From NCBI GenBank assembly GCA_017311315.1, contig CM029636.1:22375139-22439138 (forward strand): a stretch of 64,000 bases of DNA, read 5' to 3'. The translations under genes and the position numbers were made by a program. Origin of the DNA: Dendrocalamus latiflorus (Eukaryota > Streptophyta > Magnoliopsida > Poales > Poaceae). Below, piece by piece: positions 11,157 through 22,757 of this stretch. Position 1 is the first letter of the stretch. Every line of letters begins with the position of its first letter. A model generated the notes under the pieces. That model saw nothing but the letters and a program-made list of their open reading frames with translations, was not told where the DNA came from and ran no database searches.

Positions 11157-11531
11157 TTAGACCAAACAGAAAATGCGCAAGTCCTCAATATGGGCGGTAC
11201 CGCCGCGGCCATGGCCACGACCTCTCCCTTGGCCATGGTCAGCGCCGAAAATATCTCCCCCACGTCTGAGAAAGGGTGGTCGAACCGCATTGGCAGTGGC
11301 TCGATCTGCTTGAGCTTCTCTAGCGAGCCATGCAGTCCTCTCCTCATTGGTCTCGTCGAGCTCAACACCTCCTTCATGGGCACCAATTGGGCCCCGTTCT
11401 CTTCGAAGCTCCTCTAGTATCTCCCTTCTCAAGATACTCATGTTATCATTCAACCGAGTGTTGAAATCATTCATGAGTTTCTCAAGATCCGTCTGGGTCA
11501 TATATGCTTGTTCTCCTTCTTTTCCTGCCAT
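11157..11531 (-). pseudogene. gypsy gag N-terminus with internal deletion
   Basis: ATG at 11531 opens MAGKEGEQAYMTQTDLEKLM and a charged region, then a Gly/Arg-rich stretch (RGRGHGRGG) and HIEDL. The reading then jumps to the last part of the capsid domain, so most of the retrotransposon gag domain (roughly 150-200 residues in relatives) has been deleted, with a frame change. It belongs to the same minus-strand gypsy element. Confidence 0.75.
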
Positions 11532-12649
11532 GGTTAGTGCGAACAACAAGAAAATCTATGTTTGTGGTTGTGGAAAGTTTGATTTGTGGAATTCACTCAA
11601 CCTCACCTTCTCTTACCAACTGAAGTTCTTATGCGTCCTTGATGGAATTGAAGAGCTACATGCACTTTGGTGACGGTAGACAACACAAGGTGATAGATTA
11701 AGCGAATTCAATTGCACAAGCACTGTTATAACAATGGCTTATATGTGGAGTTTGGAGAGAAAATAACAATCTATGCAATCTGTAATTCTTGATGTTGTTA
11801 AGTTAAGTAATAGTCCAAGTTAGAATACTTTGCCTAAGTGCTGATCCAAAAGGTTTAAGTGAAGTGTATGAACGCACACGCAAAGATCAAGGTGACTCGA
11901 TGCAACAAAAGAATGAGCTAAATAGAAATGATCTAAAATTGAGAATTAAATAACTCGTTTTGCACCAAGTACTAGGAGAGACGCTAACTAATTGCAATAA
12001 TATGAATGTAAGGGCACAAGATTGCTTAAAGGAATTAAATACACAAGCTGAAATTATATATTAGAATTAGGTAACCCCAATTAAACCAACGCTCACTTTT
12101 TTTGCCGAGGCTTTTTCTTTATATCGGCTGTCCTTTTTTTTACTTGTTGGTTGGCACTAAGGTTTAACGTTTCTTTGCACAATATTTAAAATTTTAGCAA
12201 ATATAGATTAATACCAAGAGTAGCCCTTAATGCAATTATCAAAGACTAGTCACAAAGATATAGATTTTTTCATGGCTACTGTAGCAAGTCAATGTTCACG
12301 GTACTGTAGCAGATTACTGTTCATGGTACTATAGTTGATTACTGTTCATGGTACTGTAACGAATAGTTGTAGCGTTGCCGCGGCACTGTAGCGTACTTTA
12401 GTGATCACGATTTTTTTTTGTTTAGGCGAAACAAAGGAAATAACATAATGATCAAGCGACGCAAAGGAACACAATGATCAGCACCTATACAAAATTCTAA
12501 TGGACGAAAACTTCACAAAACTCACGGAAATGACAGATGCAAAAAACTAGGGTTTAGATTTTTTTTGCCTTTTGTGTATAGGAAAAAAATAAATCTAACT
12601 ACGGGTAAATTGATCCTACTGTGTCAACCGCACTCTGATACCAAGATAA
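11532..12649 (-). mobile_element. gypsy leader with primer binding site
   Basis: This non-coding leader lies between LTR and gag. The PBS, complementary to initiator tRNA-Met, reads ttggtatcagag on the minus strand (12633-12645). Upstream, 12270-12410 holds direct repeats of tactgttcatggtactgtag. A second copy of the leader's distal part plus the LTR is at 35046-36095. Confidence 0.75.
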
Positions 12650-13500
12650 TGCGGGGAATTGCCCGATCTTCACGGCGTAGGATCGATAAGATAATTTGGA
12701 TCCGTGCAACCTGACGAATCGATGGCGCCAACCACTGTTAGAACAGCAACCTGCGAAAAAAATTCACCCAACCACACGCTCGTGATCCCGTCTACCCGAC
12801 CACCAAGTAGACGCGTCGTCGCTCCGGCCAATCACAAGGAATCACAAGAACGACGGGAAGAACGCCTAATTCCCTTCTAGGTTACAATCATATGTCAAAC
12901 CCTAAGAAAAATAAGCGCATAGATCTCTCTTAAAATAATAGATTGATTTCTTATTTCTGTTGTGGTCTCCCCTCAGCCTCATACACGCAAAAATATTTAA
13001 GGCCGAAGAGATACAAGACCGACTCAATAACTAAAAAAACAAAGCGTCCGAAGCGAGACGTCCGAGACCGACTCGACCAACAAAATAAAAACACAGAAAA
13101 AAAAACAACGTCCGAACAGTACTCGACTCGGCCTTCGAACACGCAGGAGAACGCGTCAAGCGACAGGCACACGAGAATTTAAAGAAAACCCATTTCTTCG
13201 ATTGCTTCGTAACGTCTGTAGACATGCATGTGTGGTTGCTTCAACAGTGAATGACTAGAAAGGAGTCTTTATGGGTTGTGCATAATTTTGTTGTTTGGAA
13301 TAGTCACGTTACGTGCGTTTGCATGTGTTTCTTTTGGTTTTTTTTTTCTCTTAATTCACATGCACATACATGATTTTCTTGCTCGGCTGATTTCATATGG
13401 CTTCGGCATCCAACATCTCCTTCTGTACAAATCTGAGACTAATTAAAATACTTGCATTACATAGCAGCCAATTCTTATGTAAATTAAAGCCAAATTTAGT
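12650..13500 (-). mobile_element. gypsy 5' LTR, minus strand
   Basis: It begins next to the PBS at tgcggggaattgcccgatc and matches 35391-36095 in scattered blocks (gatcttcacggcgtagga; gagaccgactcgaccaacaaaat; gacatgcatgtgtggttg; attaaaatacttgcatta). The shared homology runs to about 13495, which I take as the far LTR boundary. The TG/CA end at that side is not certain. Confidence 0.65.
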
Positions 13501-13636
13501 TAAGAGCGAGTTCACCTGTTGATTAATCTTTTTAGCTCGTGCTCGTGTAATTGGACCAATCGAGATGTCCTCGTCAACTTCCCTCCGGCACGAATGAAAC
13601 ACATTGTGTATGTGCATGTTTCTTTCATGCTTACTT

Positions 13637-13965
13637 AGGGCCTGTTTGGGACTGCTCTGCTCCAAGTTTTCCAGCTCCGCTCCCAACTTCGCTAACCAAA
13701 CAGGTCTAGCTCCAAAAACTCCACTCCAAAAAAAGGTGGAGTTAGAGGCCAACTCCACGTTTTTTATGGAGCTCCTTAAGGGGTACTCCACAAACAAAGG
13801 TTTCCAAACTCCTCGTGGAGTTGGTGAAAAATTACCCACCACTGCCATTACACAATTCCTCTCCGTACCGATTGGATTTCTTACCGAGTTCCTTCTCCGA
13901 CTTCTCTTCTCCCCCGAACCGCACGCCCCGTCTCCGCCCCCCCACCCGCGCCGCCCTCTTCCTCT
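13637..13965 (+). mobile_element. MITE-like element, copy B
   Basis: It starts agggcctgtttgggactgc and contains tccaaaaaaaggtggagtt, then the block shared with copy A (attacccaccactgccatt, ctccgtaccgattgg). The homology runs on into the GC-rich unit (ccgccctcttcctctccg). It ends where the glycosylase coding similarity begins, at about 13970. It therefore replaces or interrupts the 5' end of that gene. Confidence 0.65.
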
Positions 13966-14621
13966 CCGCTTCCGACCCCGCCCTCGCCACCGTCATCGAC
14001 GCCCACGAGCCCCTGGCCTTCCACTGCCCGCACCGCCCATTCCACTCCCTCGTCCGATCCATCCTCTATCAGCAGCTCGCCTTCAAGGCCGCCTCCTCCG
14101 TATACTCCCGCTTCCTGGCCCTCCTTGGCGGCGAGCCCAACGTGCTCCCAGACGCCGTCCTCACGCTCACCCCGTACCAGCTCCGCCAGATCGGCGTCTC
14201 CCCGCGCAAGGCCTCCTACCTCCATGACCTCGCCCGCAAGTATGCCTCCGGTATCCTCTCTGATGCCGCCATCGTCAACATGGACGACCGATCCCTTGCC
14301 GCCATGCTCACCATGGTCAAGGGCATTGGCGCCTGGAGCATTCACATGTTCATGATTTTCTCCCTAGCGCGCCCCGATGTGCTCCCTGCCGCGGACCTCG
14401 GCGTGAGGAAGGGCGTGCAGCTGCTGTATGGACTAGAGGACATGCCCCGGCCGTGGCAGATGGAGAAGCTGTGTGAGCGGTGGCGCCCTTACCGCTCAGT
14501 CGGGGCGTGGTACATGTGGCGGCTCATTGAGTCCAAGGCGCTGCAGCCGGCACCGGCCATCCCTGTTGGACCACCTGCACTGCCTAGGACTGGTGAGGAG
14601 CTCATGCTCCAGCAGCGGTAG
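13815..14621 (+). CDS. HhH-GPD DNA glycosylase (AlkA/MAG-like), 5' end lost
   Basis: The family excises alkylated bases such as 3-methyladenine at the start of base-excision repair. Counting from the GTG at 13815, real similarity begins at residue 53 (SDPALATVIDAHEP). The helix-hairpin-helix core follows: HSLVRSILYQQLAFKAASS (78-96), the hairpin VKGIGAW (168-174), and the catalytic Asp in LPAADLGVRKG (D194). The C-terminal RPYRSVGAWYMWRL is also typical. The frame is open to a stop at 14621, with no disabling change after residue 53. No in-frame ATG occurs before codon 156, because residues 1-52 come from the MITE-like element. An upstream exon could supply a start, but I see none, so this is either a pseudogene or a gene with a rearranged promoter. 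A likely polyadenylation signal (aaaataaa) lies near 14990. Confidence 0.85.
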   Translation: MELVKNYPPLPLHNSSPYRLDFLPSSFSDFSSPPNRTPRLRPPTRAALFLSASDPALATVIDAHEPLAFHCPHRPFHSLVRSILYQQLAFKAASSVYSRFLALLGGEPNVLPDAVLTLTPYQLRQIGVSPRKASYLHDLARKYASGILSDAAIVNMDDRSLAAMLTMVKGIGAWSIHMFMIFSLARPDVLPAADLGVRKGVQLLYGLEDMPRPWQMEKLCERWRPYRSVGAWYMWRLIESKALQPAPAIPVGPPALPRTGEELMLQQR

Positions 14622-14624
14622 CGG

Positions 14625-16149
14625 CAGCAACCGAGTGTCATCCAAATGGTCGATCCGCTTCAGATGCTTCCAGGGATGGGGTGAATTCAGTATCAATTCT
14701 GCATTTCTGCTCATTAGTTCTTGATATTAGATCGATGGTTACTCCGTGAATCCATTGCTTGCTTTGTGTATTCGTTGTACTGTGTTGGTGGAGAAGGCGG
14801 GATGGTAGCATTGGAAATGAGGATCTGGGGGAAACTATTTAATCAATCAATTGGCTTTGTATGATTGTATCATTCATCTGTGTTAAGAGTTTGTGGAGAT
14901 CGGGCTGGCCGTTCTTTAGATCATGTAAAAATCATTCGTAGTATTAAAGAATCTCCCCTTCGGAGTTGTGCCGTGCTTGTAGTTTGTCTAAAATAAATTC
15001 ATTTAGAGCATGGCAAACATAAGAAGCCCTCTTCTGAGGGTATTCACTAGCACTGCAATGTTGATTACTTAGTGAGAAAATGTTATCATCATCTGCATCT
15101 GAAAACCCATCATCCAAGCTGGTTGTGCAATTGGCATCAGTAATTCATTATATCCATCGCTGTTCAGATGCCCAAGAGCTGAGATATTGAGGTTTTCCTC
15201 AATGCTCTCAAATCACCAACCGTTCACATATCTACACACTAATGGTATACATTATGTCAGTATGGTGTGTATCAGGTAGATAAGACTCGATGGTCAATGG
15301 GTCATAGGGGTTTTCATAAATGGCAAGATGAAGCTCACAATTAGAACACCACTAAGTTCTCAACCTATTGCTTAAAACTACCATACTGCACTAAGCTGTG
15401 GAGAAAGTGGTCTTTAATGTGGTGGTCAGCTTGTCATATTATAAAACCAAGAGAAGCGTTGTGTTGATGGATGATTTAGTATGTGAGGGAACGGCAATTG
15501 CCTTTTTTTTGCAGCTTTGATTGAAACCAGTGGATCTAGCAAATGCTTTATACTTCATACAGATAATGCAAAATAGTAGGATAGCTGGTATGTAGGAAGT
15601 TTGGGAAGATCAGCCAGAAGAATGTTAAATAATCTGTATTCTAAAAGAGGATGAATTATGAGAATTGAAATATTTCTTTTGGGGGTTCTGTTCTTGACTA
15701 TTTCTTTGCCGAATGCTTCAGTTCCCATAATTCTTGATGCAGTTTGGACTACCGCATTTTATTCGGTGTAGCCTTGTCGAGGTCAAGATTAATGCTGTTT
15801 GATCTCTCAATATATCGATGCTGTGATTTTTGTGAGGGTTAGCTAACATAGATCGTGTGATCGAGTTAAAAAAATATGATGTTTGGTGTTTAATGAGTAA
15901 GACGCAGTTGCTTTAGATATCATCATGGTCATTGTGCCATAAAAAAAGACGTTTCAATGTACTGTGTGATGCACCCTGACAGTTAAGGGTGGAGATAAGA
16001 TCAAAATATTTATTTTTTGGTTTTCTCGAATAAATTAATTGTGATTATAATATTTTACATCATATTTCAATTGGCAACAAAAAAAATTCAGTTACATATG
16101 ATCCGCAGACATCAAAACATACACCAAACATCATTCAGGGGCACATTGG
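14625..16149. other. Glycosylase 3' flank; no further gene
   Basis: The first few hundred bases look like a 3' UTR. The rest is low-GC intergenic sequence. I see no ORF with protein-like composition and no clear repeat. Confidence 0.5.
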
Positions 16150-16305
16150 ACCTTTCTCAGGGAAACCTCACATTCCTGGAGCTGGAGCTAGCTGCGTGCC
16201 AAACAGGACCACCTGCTCTAGGAACTCCACAGTGGAGCTGCTCTATGGTGGAGTTGGTGGAGCAGAGCTGGAAAAACTGGAGCAGAGCAGTCCCAAACAG
16301 GCCCT
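16150..16305 (-). mobile_element. MITE-like element, copy C (short)
   Basis: It contains tggtggagcagagctggaaa and ends agtcccaaacaggccctt, matching the right end of copy A, with an inverted gtgccaaacagga block near its left side. Copies B and C flank the glycosylase in opposite orientation about 2.2 kb apart. Confidence 0.65.
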
Positions 16306-16849
16306 TAATACCAGTACATGCAAATTATTCTTTTACTCGCTTAACAGGCTAACAGATAGCACCATTGCGGAGACACCGAAGCTTCAGCGAGTGCAGCGAC
16401 GAGCCGACGGCTAGTTTATGAGTTATGATATCAGCGGAGAATTTCTTTTTTTTTCGCTTATCGAGTTTACTTTTTTTTTATGGGAGGAGTGCTACGTACA
16501 CTTTAAAAAGGATGCGTATGCATGGTGTTTGATGTTTTTGGCTGGACCGACCGGTCGGTAGCTGCATGAATGGGTGTTAGCCTGTCGATTAGCAAAAGGA
16601 TACTCAGTGCTCAATAACTAGCGTTCGGCTCGTTCAAAAAAATAACTAGCGTTCGAGCTACGTGCCGATGAATAGATCAATCCATGCACGGAAGTAGAAC
16701 AATAAATATAAGATGTAGGGAAATAACTTTTCTTTATTAATATATTTCTTAGTACATAATAAATAGCCTCTTCTCTACATTATAGTCCAAAGTCTTTCTG
16801 TTATGCGCCCAAATCTCCTTGGAGAAGACGAAAGAAATTGGTGGAACCC
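16306..16849. other. No gene seen
   Basis: This is intergenic sequence with T-rich runs. No coding, RNA or repeat signal could be supported. Confidence 0.45.
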
Positions 16850-18110
16850 TGTAATACCACCAGAATGGAACAGGGAAGAAAAGCAAGAAATAAACTAATC
16901 TGAGAGAGAATAAAAGAAATAAAGAAAAGTTTTGCTGTCAGACCCATTGGCTTTAGAAATGCCAAATGAATTAAGCACTCACTGAGGTTCCTAGACCATC
17001 CGCGGCCAGTCGGCACCATCTCGCGTTTGGGTTCTCATCATCTAGCGGGAAAATTCCATTATTACCTTTTACTGACTTACCTGCCGAAGTAGAAAAACAA
17101 GCCCAAATAGTGAAGAACACTTTGGACCAAAATGTCCTTTAGGCAATAGCCAAATGAAGGAAGAGTAGGGATAAGGTGAGGGCACTCTAGCCATTTCACA
17201 AGCCAAGAGAGTCATAAGACCAATGTCTCAATGCATGAGTAAGTGAATCACTGGGAGGCCTCATCTCACTCCCATTTTCTTCCACCATGAGCGAAGCCAC
17301 CCAACCAGTGAGGGCATTCCTTCCCCTATCTCCTTCCTCTCTGCCAAGACAGAACAGATAGAGCTCATCCACAAAGCTACCCAAGAGAAAACACTAAGCC
17401 AAGCCAACCAACCAGAAACAGAGGGAAGTGAAGGAGAGGAAGATGATGGAGAGGAGCAAGGAGACGGCGACGACCCCAGAGGTGCAAGACTTCCAATGAC
17501 CGTCGAAACCACGCCAAGTCGTCGTCCACCCTCAGCCCCTTTTTTCAGCTGACGTTAAGTATGCCTCCATTCCTTCCCCCAACGCATCGACGGCGAGCCC
17601 GTAGCACCGTCGTGCGCCCTTGGATGGCAGTGCATGCTCCTCGATGCATGCACTCCACCAAGTCCCGTCATAGCGGCCACCATGAGCCTTTCTAGCCGTG
17701 CGACTGGTGTAAGGCAAAGGTAGTAGCTAGATCAAAAGCACAATAGTAAAGAGGCAAGAAGAGTGAACCAACGCCACCCCTAGGGCTCATGGTGCCGGCG
17801 GACGGAGGCATAGTGACCAGAGGTCAACGCCGAGATGGTGGCGTCACAATGGAGGTGGAGTGGCTGATGGTGAAGGAGGTGCCGGGCTCCCGGTTGGCTG
17901 CATGCCACGGTTGGTGAGCCCGAGGGAGGAACCGAGCTAGGGTGGTGGCCGACAGTGATAGGCGGTGGTACAGGCGCCGAGCCCTGAGGGCAGTGGCATG
18001 GCTGGACTGGTAGGCCCGAGCACCCAAGGGCGGCAGTGTACCCGAGCTTCAATTGGAGGCGACCCCACGGCTGGCATGCCATTGGCGCCCGAGGCGGTGG
18101 CATTACTTTG
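16850..18110 (+). mobile_element. gypsy 5' LTR portion (X1)
   Basis: It begins TGTAATACCACCAGAATGG at 16850 and matches 28596-33100 throughout once two insertions are removed there. The match starts at exactly the same base in both copies, with no homology upstream, so 16850 is an element end. In the right copy this base directly follows the polypurine tract, as an LTR should. The content is non-coding; its open frames are incidental. At about 18093 homology to the right copy fades. Confidence 0.7.
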
Positions 18111-18354
18111 GAAGGGATAGGTGTAACATCCTAAAATTTCAAGTGTTCAAAAATGTAGAGGTTTTAAAATTTTTCTTGCATTTTGCTAGCACTCAAATTT
18201 CTTCTGAGTATCTATTGAAATCTTTTTGAGTTTTGTGCCATACAAATTAATAATCAAGAGTACTCCCAAATACAAATAATAAAAATGGAAAAGATCATGA
18301 CTTCAAAATACCAAAATCTTGAATTCAAATTCAGGTCAATGCAATGAATCCAAA

Positions 18355-18402
18355 ACAAAAAATAAATAAAATAAATAAAATAAATAAAATAAATAAAATA
18401 TT
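18355..18402. repeat. (AAATA)n / (AAAT)n microsatellite
   Basis: Repeats of aaataaaataaataaaataa are visible directly in the LTR-like region. Confidence 0.9.
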
Positions 18403-19699
18403 AGAACACATCCCGAAGTAACTAAACCACAAATATTTTCTTCCAATTCAATTAGCAAACCAAAGTCCAAGTCTGAATATCAAAAAAATTATGTATATAC
18501 AATTCATAACAAAATTATATAAACATCGAAATCCGAGGGCAAAATAAATAAAATAAGAATAGAGAAATATTAGGTTTTGGTATATAAATAATTGAAACAG
18601 GATTTGAAATTAAATTGAAACCAATAATGTTAAACAGGAAATAGAAATTAAGTTAAAAATTCAAATCCTAGAATTGTGCTTAAAATTTTTCCCCTCTATC
18701 TTTTCCTCCCTTCTCTTCCTTGTCAATGACAAGTGGGCCCATCTCCTCTTCTTTTTCCTCTTTCCCTGGCCTCCCTCCCTCTCCCTCCCTCTTTCTTTTT
18801 TCTCTTCCGTGCACCCGCACCTGCCCCGGTCCCGTCTCCTTCTCCTCGCGTTAGCCGACCCCGCCTCCAACTGCTCCCCATCCTCGCCCCTCGTCCTGCG
18901 TCCGCCGCCACATGCCTCGGTCATTATCGCCGCACAGCACCCCCACTGTGCGCGCACGTCACTGCGCCATGCCTTGCTGCGCCTCTGCTCCCCACGTCGT
19001 GCCGTCCGGCCACACCGCTGCCCACGCTCCGGTGCCACCCCCGTGCGCACACTCGCCTATAAGCGCACCAAGCTCGCCCCTTCTTGACGCCCCCCTTCCT
19101 CCCCCTTGCCCCCTTCTCCTCCCTTCAACCGAGTCCGCCAAGCACGCCCGCCTGCGCCTCCACGCCGTCCCGGCCCTCCGGCGACACCCCGATCAATCCG
19201 GCTGCGTCACTTCGTGCCTCTACTCCCCTTCTTCCTCCTGTTGCATTTAATTGGAGTCTCATCATCGGAAACGGCCGTGGCGCCATTCTCCCCGATCTCC
19301 GGCCGCCATCGCCACTTCCACTGCCGTTCTTTCCGCCGTCGGTCCCGGGCCAATTCGGCGTGACAGGAGCACCACCTCAGCACCCCAGACTTGCCCTCGG
19401 CCCCGGCCGAAGGTCCTCGCCGCCCAAGCTCGCCGGCCACGGCGACCTCCCCACACCGCCGTCGGTCCACGCCGCCAGCCCACCGTGGACTCTCCCTGGC
19501 CCGACCACCCACACGGTGAGCCTTCCCTTAGCCCCCTGTATCTCGTGCTCACCTCCAGTTCTCCTCCCCCACGCCGGCGACGCCGCCGCCCATCCCACAC
19601 CGCCCCTGCTCTGTTTTCGGCCGTCTGCTCCCTTGTGTTGCCCCGGCTCCCGCAATGCCTCTTCTACTTCGCCCTCCCGTTCTAGACACGAAACACCTG

Positions 19700-19772
19700 C
19701 TGCCCAATTGGTTATCAGTGCGTGCAATAGAAACCAGTAGCCCCCTCCCCAGGTCGCGAGTTCGAGCGCCGT
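19700..19772 (+). repeat. tRNA-like segment, possible SINE head
   Basis: An A-box-like tgcccaattggttatcag (19701) and a B-box-like gcgagttcgagcgcc (about 19756) sit about 50 bases apart, the spacing of an internal RNA polymerase III promoter. No cloverleaf or clean 3' tail is evident, so this may be a SINE head or chance. Confidence 0.3.
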
Positions 19773-21545
19773 CGGCCACACCTTTTTCCTGTTCTGTTCA
19801 TTTTGGTTGTTATTAGTCCATTTTAATTAAGAAAATCACGGATAATTTGCAGATAAATTAGAAAAGCCAACAAATTTTATTAGGAGGTCAATAAGATTAT
19901 TCAAGGTTTGATATTTGAGTAATTACCACATATGAAAAGTTAATGTGTCCTTGATGTTTAGTCCCAAAGCTAATTAGTGATTTTATAGGTACTAATAAAA
20001 GATGACTTTGGTTAATTATCCAAAAATTCAAAAAAATATATATTAGATATCATGTTTAGCTATAATAATAATAAGGACTTGAATTAAAAATTATACAGTC
20101 TTTTCTTTAAGGCTTAATTGGCATTAAACAACAATTAAAGATACATAGATTGATAGCTACCTTTAATCAAAGGGGTGTCTTTAAGTAGAAAATGCCATGT
20201 TAGAAAAGTATATATATGGAGTAATTATAATAGAGTAACCCCTAGGTCATCGGATGATTAAAAGTAATCTGCCCAATATAGCTATGTAAATAGTAGCCAT
20301 CACTAGCTTGTCATCGATAAATAAACCTCAACTGTAGATTTAACCGACTATTGATATTAAAGTATAACCTAATAGGGCATGCTCAGTCCTAGATAAATAA
20401 GTTTAAATAGTAATAGTGATGATGATAATAATAATACATCCAAGTTAAAATTATGGAAATAAAGTAGAGAGGCTAATAGATTTGGTTGGAGTATAAAATA
20501 AAATTATTTAAGCTTTAATATTAGATTAAATGATCTATATGAGTAACTAATGTAGTTTGGAACATTTAACTAAAGTCTAAATTTTAATTAACGGCATTCA
20601 TAAAAGGTGGACTTGGCTACACGACCATTAACAATTTAAATTAGAAGCTATGATGCATACAATTGATTCATGGTTAAAATACAAGTAATTATAAATAATT
20701 CATTTTAACCCAAAATTAAATGAAAGCACATTTCTAAGCTCACCCAAAAATCAAAGTCTATCCCATCGAACTGAAATCATGAATTTTTGGAGTTGTTTGG
20801 TTCTTCTTGTGAGCGTTTAATTGGCTTGCTGATTTGCTTTTTATCCAAATTTTCACACACGTAATGATAGCGTATGAGGCTCAAGAAGAAGAAGCTGAAG
20901 CAGAAGCCGCTCAAGACAACCAAGATCAAACCTACTGCGATCAAGGCGAGTCAATACTTTGATCATGTTGATCCTATATTTTATGCAAATTACTTTTGTT
21001 TAAATTATCAAATTGCATGCTGTCATTTTATGTGCAAATACATGCTTAATTTAAGATTTTAGTTATGTGCCCATTATTTAACTTGATTAATATTACACCT
21101 CCTTGGGATATTTGAATTTGTGAACCTTGTCGCCCTAGCAGAAACTATAATAGTAACCTTTCGAAAATAAATCTGTAATTATATGTCATGCTTAGTATTG
21201 CTTAGATACTCATGGGCGCGAGAGTGCCCAAGCATCACTTTTAATCCTGAGAAAAATTGTTTGTGCAGTCATGGTGGTAATGACTGGTGTATGTTGGGTA
21301 TGGTTATTTTATATTCCTAAAAACCTCAAATTGCTTATTTATCTGGGCGGATGATTCGGGGGGTATGGTGCAGGGGTGCACGACAGTGTGGTTTGTGGTA
21401 GAACCGCCCAGATACCTTAAGGACTGAATCTTGTCATGACCTCCTGTGTATAACAAGTACAACCGCAAGTCTGTAAAGTATAACTTGGCCTAGTAAATTT
21501 ACCGGACCCTAAAAATCACTGTCATTGGTGGAGGAGTGAAGTAGT

Positions 21546-21613
21546 GCAAGTGGCGGCCTGGGTGGCAGGCTTGAATGGGGCACCCGCAAGTGGCGGCCTG
21601 GGTGGCAGGCTTG
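21546..21613. repeat. 40-bp tandem duplication
   Basis: The 28-base block starting gcaagtggcggcctgggtgg at 21546 is repeated exactly from 21586. Confidence 0.9.
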
Positions 21614-22757
21614 GGGGTGAAGTTCTTCTGCGGCGTGCTAGTAGTGTTGGTAGCCAGCTGCTAGGCGCATAGGAGGGGAACATCCCGCACAACCTATGAG
21701 ACCTGCCGCAAGCGGGACAAGCTCATAGGGATGAGATGATGGAAGGGACGAGGTACTTTGAACGGTTACTGTGATGGTTTGCTCAACCGCACAACTAAGG
21801 AATCGTGTGGGACAACGAGTAAACCGTCTCTTTTGGGTAAAGTGTGCAAACTCTGCAGAGTCAAAACTATTCGAATAGACATGCCCACGGTTAGGGGCGG
21901 ACATGGGAACATAACAAAATATAGTTCTATTTCAAAACTTTGTGGTAACATGAGGAGAAATGGTGGGCAGTGGGAAGCCCTAAATGGTGTTGTCCTGGGT
22001 GTCGTCCCAGTGGTAATGTAAGCTGTTATAATGCTGAAGATATAACATATGGTATAGAGACCATGTAAAAGTGGATGGTTTCTAGATCACTGTTATTGAA
22101 GCATTCTTTACACACATTATGATTTGGTTCAAACAGCTAGGTCATGGGAAGTTCTCTAAGAATAAGATATTTCCAAAAGCACTTTCTAGCAAATAAAATA
22201 ACCTGAGCCTCTCAGTTGATAAGCCTGGCATACTATCTATTTGCATCCTGTGTATTGGCTCGCTGAGCACGGTGGTTTGTGCTCACACTCGCATTACCAA
22301 AATCAGATACAGGAGCCCAAGATCATTACGCATATGAAGATGCCCCTGCTACGGAAGGAGGGAACAACGCTGAGAACTAGGACGTCTCTTGCGCTTTTGA
22401 GTTCTAGGCAGTTAGACCATGGTGTTGTGTGCCTATAATTATTGCTTTAGCTTAGATAATAATCATATAACACATATTTACCCCCAAGTCGCTGCCTGTG
22501 GATTAAAGGCCTACCTTGCTTTTGCTTCCGCTGTTATGCTTTTGTAATGTGAACATTTTGCCTGATCGGCCCTTATGTAAAACTGTTGCCCGATGTGGCA
22601 TAATTCAAACCCAGTTATGTAAGATTATTATGTGTTGTTGTGAATCATGCGATGTATGAAATGATGCAGTAATGTACCTGTGAGCACTATCTACTGATCC
22701 AGGGAATAGTGCAGTGGTTTCACAGGAGATTCTGGATTGAAAAATTTGGGTCTGACA

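Larger units (their letters stand above)
18122..22757 (+). mobile_element. Long gypsy-type LTR or LTR fragment, apparently nested
   Basis: It begins TGTAACATCCTAAAATTTC, a common start for grass gypsy LTRs, and reaches ...gggtctgaca followed by ctggtatcagagc, a primer binding site (22762-22773). It includes an AAATA microsatellite (18355-18402), a very GC-rich block (18830-19680), a tRNA-like stretch (19700-19770) and long AT-rich sequence. ORFs in the GC-rich block are compositional. 4.6 kb is long for one LTR, and I cannot exclude that several insertions are merged here. Confidence 0.5.

Noticed and set aside
14496..14724. ORFs overlapping the glycosylase end
   Set aside because: Alternative frames of the glycosylase C-terminus and 3' UTR.
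17196..18103. Minus-strand ORFs with hydrophobic or Pro-rich stretches
   Set aside because: They lie in the gypsy LTR and are not preserved in the matching copy at 32192-33100.
18660..19780. Several overlapping ORFs on both strands (Pro/Ala/Arg-rich)
   Set aside because: This is the GC-rich part of an LTR-like region. Frames on both strands are open and none shows a protein motif.
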